DNA of 6,636 nt, from contig DATNEK010000134.1 in assembly GCA_035553055.1 (NCBI GenBank), forward strand, positions 1-6,636, written 5' to 3'. The position numbers and the translations under genes were made by a program. The DNA comes from Chersky-822 sp035553055. Its GTDB lineage: Bacteria > Actinomycetota > Actinomycetes > Streptosporangiales > Streptosporangiaceae. Positions 1-5,792 of the stretch are shown here, one piece after another; the first letter of the stretch is position 1, and each line of letters starts with the position of its first letter. The notes beneath the pieces are model-generated. The model searched no databases. It saw only the letters and a program-made list of their open reading frames with translations, and had not been told where the DNA came from.

Positions 1-24
1 GAGATGCGCGCCCCGAAGGTCGAC

Positions 25-1713
25 CTAAGTGAGCGGTGGGAGAGTCTGGCCTGGACCGAGAACGGTGCGGAAGAGATCGCCATGCTCGGCGACCCGCTCG
101 ATCACCGATCTGATCGTGAACCCGTCTGGCGCTAGCGCCGGATCATCGAGTTCGTCCCACGTGATGGGGGCCGAGACCGGCGCGCCCGGCGCCGGTCTCG
201 GGCTGTAGGGGGCGACCAGGGTCTTGTTCGACACGTTCTGCGTGTAGTCCAGCCTGGCCAGGCCCTCGCGCGAGCGCACATCCCATTTCCAGCTCACCAG
301 TTCGGGAACCACCGAGCCGATGGCCTTGGATAGCTGCTCAACCCAGATCCTGGTGTCCTCATAGGTAAGCCCGGCCACGACAGGTATCCAGACCTGGATG
401 CCGCGCCGGCCGGTCACCTTGGGCTGCGCCCGCACCCCCACATGCTCGAGCGCGGTCCTGTGCAGCCGGGCCAGCACGAGCACGTCATCCCAGGAGGTGG
501 CGGGACCGGGATCGATGTCGATCAGCGCGTAGCTCGGGTGGCGGCTGTCGCTGACCGTAGCCGTCCATGCGTGCCACTCGAGCGCGCCGAAGTTCGCCGC
601 CCAGACCAGCGCGGCTCCCTCGTCAATCACCAGGTAGGTGGTGGTCCTGCCTTGCTTCGCGTCAGGGTTGCGCCAGCGCGGCACCCACTGCGGGGCGTGC
701 TCTGGCAGTTGCTTGTGCCAGAAGCCGGGCTCGCTGGCACCGGCCGGGAACCGGTTCATGTTCAGCGGCCGGCTAGCCAGGTACGGCAAGATAACCGGCG
801 CGATCTGGGCGGAGTACCTGATCAGTTCCCGCTTGGAAATTGGCGGCTCGCCGTCCCGGCCCGGAAACAACTCTTTGTCCAGGTTGGTCAGCTTGAGTTC
901 CCTGCCGAACACATCCCACCGGCCGCCGTTGCCGAGCGCGTCGAGCGCGGCAAGTTCCTCATCGGTCACCTCGGGATAGCTGACCGAGGGCCTGAGACTG
1001 ACCGACGCCTGATCGGGCGGCAGGTCGGACCGCCAGATCCGGTCCGGATCGGCTTTCACCTGTTCGTTGGTGCGACCGCTGAGCACCGACGTCGGGTACT
1101 GCTCGGGATCCCAGCCGCTCACCGCGAACTCGTCGTCCTTGTGCAGCAGCAGCCACTGCTCTTGGCCGCTGTCACCACTGTTTTTGCTAGCGCCGCCGCG
1201 GCTGCGCACGAGCACCAACTGGCCGCGCAGCTTGTGGCCGGTCACCTCGGCGTGGAAGGTTCCGCTGGCCAGCGCCGCCAGCGGATCTTCCCCCGCGCGC
1301 GGCTCCCAGGTCCCCAGATCCCAGACGATCACATCGCCCGCGCCGTACTCGCCACCCGGGATCACGCCTTCGAAGTCCAGGTACTCGATCGGGTGATCTT
1401 CCACGTGCACGGCCAGCCGCTTCACCGCCGGGTCGAGCGTCGGGCCGTTCGGGACCGCCCAGCTCACTAGCACGCCGTCGATCTCGAACCGCAGGTCGTA
1501 GTGCCTCCTGCGGGCACGGTGGCGCTGCACGACAAATCTGCGCTGGCTACCGTCAGCGGCCGAAGCGGTGGTGCCGCCGATCGCGCCCGCGGGCTCTGGC
1601 GTCCTGGTGAAATCCCGTTTGGCCTGGTATTCCTCAAGCCGGGCAGCGGACGCGGCGGTCCCGGCCGACGGCTCGTGCGGCTGCGCCTTCCGCTCCCGGC
1701 TGCCATTGCCCAT
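25..1713 (-). CDS. LigD-like end-joining protein: 3'-phosphoesterase + primase-type polymerase, no ligase domain
   Basis: A 562-residue protein with two of the three modules of bacterial DNA ligase D, which repairs double-strand breaks with Ku. Residues about 28-220 are the phosphoesterase (PE) domain, which trims 3' phosphates and ribonucleotides. It has the opening KRDFxxTPEP, then His65, His71, Asp73, Arg75 and His107 at the family's catalytic positions, the EGxIPxGxYGAG block (115-126) and the closing LSGRTNEQV. Residues about 270-560 are the archaeo-eukaryotic primase-like polymerase domain, which adds (ribo)nucleotides at ends. The metal-binding acids are Asp399 and Asp401 (IDIDPGP) and Asp489 (LDYTQN). 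The usual motif II reads TGRRGIQVW, with Gln440 where His is normal. No nucleotidyltransferase (ligase) domain is present, so sealing must come from another protein. The ATG at 1713 is preceded by only a weak ribosome site. No Ku gene is visible. The family assignment is firm; the exact repair role is inferred. Confidence 0.93.
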   Translation of the reverse strand: MGNGSRERKAQPHEPSAGTAASAARLEEYQAKRDFTRTPEPAGAIGGTTASAADGSQRRFVVQRHRARRRHYDLRFEIDGVLVSWAVPNGPTLDPAVKRLAVHVEDHPIEYLDFEGVIPGGEYGAGDVIVWDLGTWEPRAGEDPLAALASGTFHAEVTGHKLRGQLVLVRSRGGASKNSGDSGQEQWLLLHKDDEFAVSGWDPEQYPTSVLSGRTNEQVKADPDRIWRSDLPPDQASVSLRPSVSYPEVTDEELAALDALGNGGRWDVFGRELKLTNLDKELFPGRDGEPPISKRELIRYSAQIAPVILPYLASRPLNMNRFPAGASEPGFWHKQLPEHAPQWVPRWRNPDAKQGRTTTYLVIDEGAALVWAANFGALEWHAWTATVSDSRHPSYALIDIDPGPATSWDDVLVLARLHRTALEHVGVRAQPKVTGRRGIQVWIPVVAGLTYEDTRIWVEQLSKAIGSVVPELVSWKWDVRSREGLARLDYTQNVSNKTLVAPYSPRPAPGAPVSAPITWDELDDPALAPDGFTIRSVIERVAEHGDLFRTVLGPGQTLPPLT

Positions 1714-1796
1714 ATTCCGATGATCCCACGCGGATTAGATATCGATGCCTAGGGCAGTGGATGGCCGATGACCGACGACGGGAACGATTATGACGG
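1714..1796. promoter_or_regulatory. Divergent intergenic region between the end-joining gene and whiB
   Basis: These 83 bases separate two genes transcribed away from each other, so promoters for both are expected here. The best minus-strand candidate is CATAAT (1787-1792 read in reverse), five of six matches to a housekeeping -10 box, with only a poor -35 about 17 bases further up. On the plus strand GATTAT (1786-1791) matches four of six with no credible -35, and it would place the transcript start almost at the whiB start codon. I see no GTTT/GGGTAT-type SigB/SigF promoter and no strong inverted repeat. That promoters lie here follows from gene layout; the boxes are tentative. Confidence 0.35.
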
Positions 1797-2069
1797 GTGA
1801 CACCGATGATGCTCATAGACGAATGGTGGAGCGTGGCCGCATGCCGGGACGCTGAGCCCGAGCTGTTCTTTCCTATCTCTGCGACAGCCGCGTCGAGTCG
1901 GCTCGTGAAACGGGCGAAGCTCATTTGCGCCTCATGCCCGGTGCGGTCCAAGTGCCTGAGCTACGCGCTCGATCATCGGCAGGAGCAGGGGATCTGGGGT
2001 GGGCTGACCGAAGAGGAGCGGCGCCGGATTCCGCGCCGCAGCCTGCAATTCTCGCATCGGGATGTTTAG
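1797..2069 (+). CDS. WhiB-family iron-sulphur transcriptional regulator
   Basis: A 90-residue WhiB-like protein. These are actinobacterial 4Fe-4S proteins that sense redox state or nitric oxide and often act by binding region 4 of a sigma factor. The four cluster cysteines are visible at 16, 44, 47 and 53, spaced C-x27-C-x2-C-x5-C, with the ACRDAEPELFFP motif around the first and the GIWGG turn at 65-69. The C-terminus is short and moderately basic, without a clear AT-hook. An in-frame stop at 1791 limits the start to GTG 1797, ATG 1806 or ATG 1809. GGGTGA at 1795-1800 would suit one of the ATGs, while a GGGA at 1780-1783 is 13 bases from the GTG, so the start is uncertain by up to four residues. 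A sigma factor gene follows on the same strand, 52 bases downstream, probably in the same transcript. The WhiB subclass cannot be fixed from sequence alone. Confidence 0.93.
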   Translation: MTPMMLIDEWWSVAACRDAEPELFFPISATAASSRLVKRAKLICASCPVRSKCLSYALDHRQEQGIWGGLTEEERRRIPRRSLQFSHRDV

Positions 2070-2106
2070 ACCCCGCACAGCGGGCATAGCTAGCCGTGGC
2101 CACGGA

Positions 2107-2112
2107 CGGAGA
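2107..2112 (+). promoter_or_regulatory. Ribosome binding site deciding the sigma factor start
   Basis: CGGAGA lies nine bases before ATG 2122. An upstream in-frame ATG at 2062 overlaps the end of whiB and lacks a comparable site, and its extra 20 residues are basic and unlike a sigma N-terminus. The 2122 start is therefore preferred. Confidence 0.6.
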
Positions 2113-2121
2113 CGACTAACT

Positions 2122-2946
2122 ATGACATCCACGACATCTGGTGCCTCGGCGACAATGCCATCGGAATCACTGCCCGACCCGCTCGCTGAGTGTCCTGACG
2201 CTGAGTTGCTTACGCTGATCAGATCCCAGCCGCAGGGCAGCAGGACCAGGGAAGCGGCCTGCGCGATCCTTGTCGAGAGGTACCAGGCGCTGGTCAAATC
2301 CAGCGTGCTGCGGTACAAGGACAGCCCGGAGCCGACCGAAGAGCTGATGCAGGTTGGGTACGTCGGCTTGCTGAAGGCGATCAATAACTTCGATCCAGCG
2401 ATCGGCGGCAGTCTCGCCGCGTACGCGCAGCCGTGTGTCAGCGGAGAGATCAAGCGCCATTTCCGCGACAAGCGCTGGCAGGTGCACGTCAGGAGATCGG
2501 CGCAGGAGCTACGGCTTGAGATACGCAAAGTGCGTGGCGAGCTAGCCCAGGAGCTCTCAAGGACGCCGACCGATGCCGAGCTTGCCGAGCACCTCGGCAT
2601 CAGTGCCGCCGACTTGCTCGACGCCCAGCGCGCCGATCTCGCCTTCCAGGCTTCGTCGATCGACGCTCCGCTGTCGGAGAGCAGTGACGCCGGCACGCTT
2701 GCCGACATGCTCGGCTGCGAGGATCCGCACATCGAGACCACGCTGGAGATGGACGCGGTCTGGGGCCACCTCGGCGAACTTCCTGAGCGGGAGCAGAACC
2801 TGCTGCTCATGCGCTTCTACGGGAACATGACACAGACGGAGATCGGCGACGAACTGGGCATCTCGCAGATGCACGTCTCCCGATTGCTCTCACACGCGCT
2901 TTCCTACCTGCGCGAGCGCATGCTCAACGCCACCGAGGAACACTAG
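2122..2946 (+). CDS. SigB/SigF-family (group 3) RNA polymerase sigma factor
   Basis: A 274-residue alternative sigma factor that directs RNA polymerase to a stress or developmental promoter set. Region 2 spans about 45-120: ELMQVGYVGLLKAINNFDP for core binding, then GEIKRHFRDKRWQVHVRR, the signature of the SigB/SigF/SigG group. Region 3 follows at about 125-185 (ELSRTPTDAELAEHLGIS). Region 4 is at about 210-265, with LPEREQNLLLMRFYGNMTQTEIGDELGISQMHVSR in its helix-turn-helix, quoted here in part only as family evidence by key residues Pro221, Glu222, Arg223, Gly246 and Ser253. The three-region layout and length fit this family, which is usually held inactive by an RsbW-like anti-sigma factor; none is encoded nearby. 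Where SigF proteins commonly have VPR after the DKxW motif, this one has VRR. The gene follows whiB and converges on the PP2C phosphatase gene, ending in a shared CTAG. It could equally be called SigB, SigF or another paralogue, so no symbol is given. Confidence 0.94.
   Translation: MTSTTSGASATMPSESLPDPLAECPDAELLTLIRSQPQGSRTREAACAILVERYQALVKSSVLRYKDSPEPTEELMQVGYVGLLKAINNFDPAIGGSLAAYAQPCVSGEIKRHFRDKRWQVHVRRSAQELRLEIRKVRGELAQELSRTPTDAELAEHLGISAADLLDAQRADLAFQASSIDAPLSESSDAGTLADMLGCEDPHIETTLEMDAVWGHLGELPEREQNLLLMRFYGNMTQTEIGDELGISQMHVSRLLSHALSYLRERMLNATEEH
2943..2946. other. Shared CTAG: overlapping stop codons of two convergent genes
   Basis: The palindrome CTAG holds TAG for the sigma factor (plus strand, 2944-2946) and TAG for the phosphatase (minus strand, 2943-2945). 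There is no spacer and so no room for an intergenic terminator. Each transcript must end inside the opposing coding region, or be antisense to it. Confidence 0.9.
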
Positions 2947-4916
2947 GCCGACGCTGGCTCCGGGGCCTCGCCGACGCGGAGCGCGAGCATGGTCACATCG
3001 TCGAGCAACTGGCCCTCGCAGAAGCTGACGAGCATCCGCTGCATGCCGGCGATGATGTCGGCTGGCGGCTGGCCGCACAGTCCGGCCAGCGCGTCGGCCA
3101 GTCGTTCGCCGAAATAACCTAGGTCAGGGTTGCGCGCGCCGGTGAGGCCGTCGGTGCAGAAGAACAGCACGTCACCCTGGCTGAGCGTGAGCTCGCTGAC
3201 CTCCGCCTCGCTGTCGGGGAAGATGCCGAGCGGTTCACCGCCGCCTTCGATCGCCTGGGTCCGGCCGTCCTGCTTGACCAGCACCGGGCCAGGGTGCCCG
3301 GCGCTGCCAAGCACCACCCGCAGCGCGCCGTCCCGCCAGGACAGGTGGGCAGCGTCGGCGGTGACGAACCGGGCGCCGAAGGCCTCGGCCAGCATGATCT
3401 CGTTGGCTCCGCGCAGCACGCCAGCCGGATCGGCATTCCAGTGCGCGAGCACCCTGATGGCGTGCCTGGCCGCGGCGGTGACTGCGGCGGCGTCGCGACC
3501 CTTTCCTGTGACGTCGCCGATCGCGATCCCCCAGCCTTCTGGCGTCGGGTAGATGTCGTAGAAGTCACCGCCAACCGCCCGGCCCTGGGTGGCCGGCACG
3601 TGGGCGGCGGCTATGTCGACTCCAGGCACAGGCTTGGGCTCGCGGGGCAGAAGGCTGACCTGCAGGGCTTCGGCGGCGTCAGCGCGCTGGCGCATTGTCC
3701 GCTGCACGTCGAGCGTCCTGGCGAGCTGCTCGGCGGCATCCTCGGCGATGCCCACGTCAGCCAGGCCGAACGTGCCCGCCGTGGCGTTCCTGACCAGCGT
3801 CAGAGCGCCATAGCAGACGCCGCCGGCGGTAACCGGGGCGGACAGCAGCGACGCGCCGCCAAGCAGCAGCAGCAGCGGCGCCTCTTCCTCGGTCATGCCA
3901 AGTATCGCTTCGTCATCGGGATGAGCGAGAACAAGCGCGGTGCCGGACTGCGCAACCTGCCCAGGAGCTGATTCGGCCGACGGGCGCACGGTCATGGCCG
4001 CTTGAGCGCGACCAGCCGATGCCTCTTCATCAGGCCCGGCGACGGAGTGCCGCTCAAGCCTGCCCGCCCGCATCACGTCGATGAGCACCCAGGTGGCGAC
4101 GTGGTCGGCGAGCAGACGCCCGAATCGCTGCAGCAGCTGCCCCTCGCTCGACGCGACGTTCTCGAGCAGCAGCCGGTTAACGGCTGTGACCACATCGATC
4201 CGCCTGGTCATGGCCGCCACGGCATGCACTACCGCGGCGTCAGCCGCTGCCTTACCGGTTTCCGCGGCCCGCGGCTCGGCCTTTCCGCGCGGCGCCGCCT
4301 TGCCTCCCGGCGCGACCTTGTCGTCGAAGGCTCTTCGCCCGCCCTTCGGCGATGCGACGACCAGCAGCTTGTCGTCATCGCCGCGCACGTTGACCGTGCG
4401 TATCATCACCTGGCACTGCCGCACCCCTGCCGGTCCGTACAGCCCGCAGGTGAGCACGTGCTGTACGCCCGTCCGCGCCACCGCGGCGAGCTGCGACCGC
4501 ACGGCGGCCCGGTGAGCGGGTTCTACAAGCGCAGCGAAGGACCTGCCGGTGGCGTAGCCGGGCGTGGCACCGACAAGGTCTGCCGCGGCCGAGTTGGCCC
4601 GCCGCACCGCACCGTCGGCGCCGAGCAGGAACAGCGCGACCGGGACCTGCTGGAAAACCGCCTGCAGCAGGCGCCGGTCAGCGGTGGGACCGTGCTGACC
4701 GGTAGCGTCAGCCTCCGCTGACTCGCCGGCGCCAGCCGTGTCGATCACGGTGACGGCCGCGTCGAGTTCCGCCAGTGCGGCCTCTAGCAGCGATCGCGTC
4801 TCGGCCTCAGGCATACCCGCGGCCTGCCGCAGCGCGCCGACGCGGGTCTTGAGGCCGATGGTCTCGCTCGCTTGCTCGGATGCGTCGCTACGACGCCGTG
4901 TGGCCAAAAGGAGCAC
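2943..4916 (-). CDS. PAS-GAF-PP2C serine phosphatase, RsbU/SpoIIE type
   Basis: A soluble 657-residue PPM-family phosphatase, probably removing phosphate from the serine or threonine of a STAS anti-anti-sigma factor in a partner-switching pathway. Order: a helical N-terminus (1-60), a PAS-like sensor (about 80-188, with VPVALFLLGADGAVRRAN), a basic A/P/G/K-rich linker (190-225), a GAF domain (about 240-405), a helical connector ending ALQVSLLP (417-424), and the SpoIIE/PP2C domain (425-648). Metal-binding signatures are intact: GGDFYD (Asp451), GDVTGKG (Asp468), CTDG (Asp589) and DDVTML (Asp640), so it should be active. The PAS and GAF ligands are unknown. It has no transmembrane segment and no kinase or receiver domain. 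It lies 51 bases downstream of the GAF-ANTAR gene on the same strand, probably cotranscribed, and converges on the sigma gene. The listed start is GTG 4916; TTG 4907 has a better-placed ribosome site and may be the true start. Confidence 0.92.
   Translation of the reverse strand: MLLLATRRRSDASEQASETIGLKTRVGALRQAAGMPEAETRSLLEAALAELDAAVTVIDTAGAGESAEADATGQHGPTADRRLLQAVFQQVPVALFLLGADGAVRRANSAAADLVGATPGYATGRSFAALVEPAHRAAVRSQLAAVARTGVQHVLTCGLYGPAGVRQCQVMIRTVNVRGDDDKLLVVASPKGGRRAFDDKVAPGGKAAPRGKAEPRAAETGKAAADAAVVHAVAAMTRRIDVVTAVNRLLLENVASSEGQLLQRFGRLLADHVATWVLIDVMRAGRLERHSVAGPDEEASAGRAQAAMTVRPSAESAPGQVAQSGTALVLAHPDDEAILGMTEEEAPLLLLLGGASLLSAPVTAGGVCYGALTLVRNATAGTFGLADVGIAEDAAEQLARTLDVQRTMRQRADAAEALQVSLLPREPKPVPGVDIAAAHVPATQGRAVGGDFYDIYPTPEGWGIAIGDVTGKGRDAAAVTAAARHAIRVLAHWNADPAGVLRGANEIMLAEAFGARFVTADAAHLSWRDGALRVVLGSAGHPGPVLVKQDGRTQAIEGGGEPLGIFPDSEAEVSELTLSQGDVLFFCTDGLTGARNPDLGYFGERLADALAGLCGQPPADIIAGMQRMLVSFCEGQLLDDVTMLALRVGEAPEPASA
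3862..3876. repeat. (AGC)5 trinucleotide run inside the phosphatase gene
   Basis: Five perfect AGC units. On the coding strand they give most of a run of five leucines (residues 348-352) within the GAF domain, just after an acidic EEE. Being a multiple of three, slippage here would add or remove residues without shifting the frame. Confidence 0.8.
4266..4319 (-). repeat. Degenerate 3 x 18-bp repeat encoding the PAS-GAF linker
   Basis: Three consecutive 18-base units each start with a lysine codon and encode six-residue repeats: KVAPGG, KAAPRG and KAEPRA (residues 200-217). They form a basic, probably disordered linker between the PAS and GAF domains. The DNA units have diverged, so this looks like an old in-frame duplication. 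Confidence 0.6.
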
Positions 4917-4922
4917 TCCCTC
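4916..4922 (-). promoter_or_regulatory. Ribosome binding site bearing on the phosphatase start
   Basis: GAGGGAG, read on the minus strand, abuts and partly overlaps the GTG at 4916, too close to serve it. It lies eight bases before an in-frame TTG (4905-4907), an ideal spacing. Initiation at TTG would shorten the protein by three residues. Confidence 0.5.
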
Positions 4923-4967
4923 ATTCAGAACGACAGGCTACCCGCCAGGTCCGGTGCGTCAGGATCG

Positions 4968-5687
4968 TCACTTGACCGGTGGTTTAGCGCGGCCGCGCCC
5001 AGGCGCCTGCGGTCGGCCACCGGATTCAACTATCTCCTTCGCCACATCAATGGCACGAATGTTGCGCTGCTGAGAAGTCTGGCGCATGTGCTCAAGCGCC
5101 TCGTCAGCACTGCAGCCAAGAGCGTGCATGAGTATGCCCTTGGCCTGGTCGACCACGGCCCGGCTGGCGGCCGCGTCCCTGAGCTGGGTAGCTGTGCGCC
5201 TGGCGTTGTCGTAGACAGAAACCGCGCCGAGCACGGCGCCGCCTAGCGCACCGAGCATCTCGGCAGGCTGGGCGCGTCTCGGGTCGATCGACCGCGGCCT
5301 GGCACCGAACAGCGTCAGCGACACCGCGCGGGGCTCAGCCTGGTAAGCGAAGCTCAGCGAGCAGCGGACGCCGGCCAGCAGCGCGGCGGCAGCGTACTCC
5401 GGCCACCGTTCCTCCACCAGCGTGTCGGCGCAGCCGACCGGCTCGGCTGGGCGGTCAAGCGCTCCGAAGACGGGGCCGCGGCCAGCTTCGACTTCCACGT
5501 GGCTGAGTCTGGCCAGATCGGGATGGGATGAGGCGACAAGAACGAGTTCGCGTTCATGCCACATCGCCACGTTCGCCGCCGAGCATCCGGCCACCGACTG
5601 CGCCGCGGCTGTGGCGAGCTGGTTAAGCGAGCGAGCATCGGACGCGGCGGTGATGTCGAGCAGGTCGGTGAGATCCGAACCTGACAT
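4968..5687 (-). CDS. GAF and ANTAR domain protein, predicted RNA-binding antiterminator
   Basis: A 239-residue protein. A GAF-type sensor domain occupies about 15-155, with SVAGCSAANVAMW near its start. A C-terminal ANTAR domain at about 165-222 carries the family core SRAVVDQAKGILM and, further on, MRQTSQQRNIRAIDVAKEIVES. A basic, proline-rich tail follows. ANTAR proteins bind paired hexaloop hairpins in nascent RNA and prevent transcription termination; the GAF domain presumably gates this through a ligand or partner, as there is no receiver domain. The start at 5687 is chosen because GGAGGT lies just upstream; an in-frame ATG at 5726 would add 13 residues but lacks such a site. It sits between the hybrid kinase gene (105 bases upstream) and the phosphatase gene (51 bases downstream), all on the minus strand, so one transcript is plausible. 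Its RNA target was not identified. Confidence 0.92.
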   Translation of the reverse strand: MSGSDLTDLLDITAASDARSLNQLATAAAQSVAGCSAANVAMWHERELVLVASSHPDLARLSHVEVEAGRGPVFGALDRPAEPVGCADTLVEERWPEYAAAALLAGVRCSLSFAYQAEPRAVSLTLFGARPRSIDPRRAQPAEMLGALGGAVLGAVSVYDNARRTATQLRDAAASRAVVDQAKGILMHALGCSADEALEHMRQTSQQRNIRAIDVAKEIVESGGRPQAPGRGRAKPPVK

Positions 5688-5690
5688 GGC

Positions 5691-5696
5691 ACCTCC
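5691..5696 (-). promoter_or_regulatory. Strong ribosome binding site for the GAF-ANTAR gene
   Basis: GGAGGT, read on the minus strand, ends three bases before ATG 5687. It is the strongest Shine-Dalgarno match in the window and decides the start over the upstream ATG at 5726. Confidence 0.7.
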
Positions 5697-5792
5697 ACCC
5701 TCATCTGGCCTGGAGTAACGCGGCATGGCCTGAGCACGGCCTCAACCCCAATCGTGCCACTTCCAGGCGGGTAAGCGCACCTGCGCGAGAAT

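Noticed and set aside
442..1470. 342-residue open frame on the plus strand, opposite the end-joining gene
   Set aside because: It is antisense to a gene with clear catalytic motifs. Its product is rich in R, P, V and A with no recognisable domain, as expected for a shadow frame in GC-rich DNA.
1780..1805. GGGAAC before whiB as the -35 of an ECF sigma promoter
   Set aside because: The matching -10 would fall within the start of the coding region, leaving no sensible transcript start.
2062..2121. Longer sigma factor start at ATG 2062, overlapping the end of whiB
   Set aside because: There is no good ribosome site, the extra residues are basic and unlike the family, and ATG 2122 has CGGAGA at a good distance.
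1932..2810. 292-residue open frame on the minus strand, opposite whiB and the sigma gene
   Set aside because: Serine-rich product without motifs, spanning parts of two well-supported genes on the other strand.
3294..4721. Open frames of 225 and 239 residues on the plus strand, opposite the phosphatase gene
   Set aside because: They oppose intact PP2C and GAF coding sequence and show no domain; shadow frames.
4936..4942. GGGTAG on the minus strand before the phosphatase gene as a SigB/SigF-type -10 box
   Set aside because: No GTTT-like -35 element lies 14 to 18 bases upstream, and the short gap suggests cotranscription with the ANTAR gene.
5721..5745. Hexaloop hairpin in the ANTAR leader (TGAG, six-base loop, CTCA on the minus strand) as an ANTAR target
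   Set aside because: The stem has only four or five pairs, the loop reads GCCGTG with G rather than A at position 1, and no second matching hexaloop follows.
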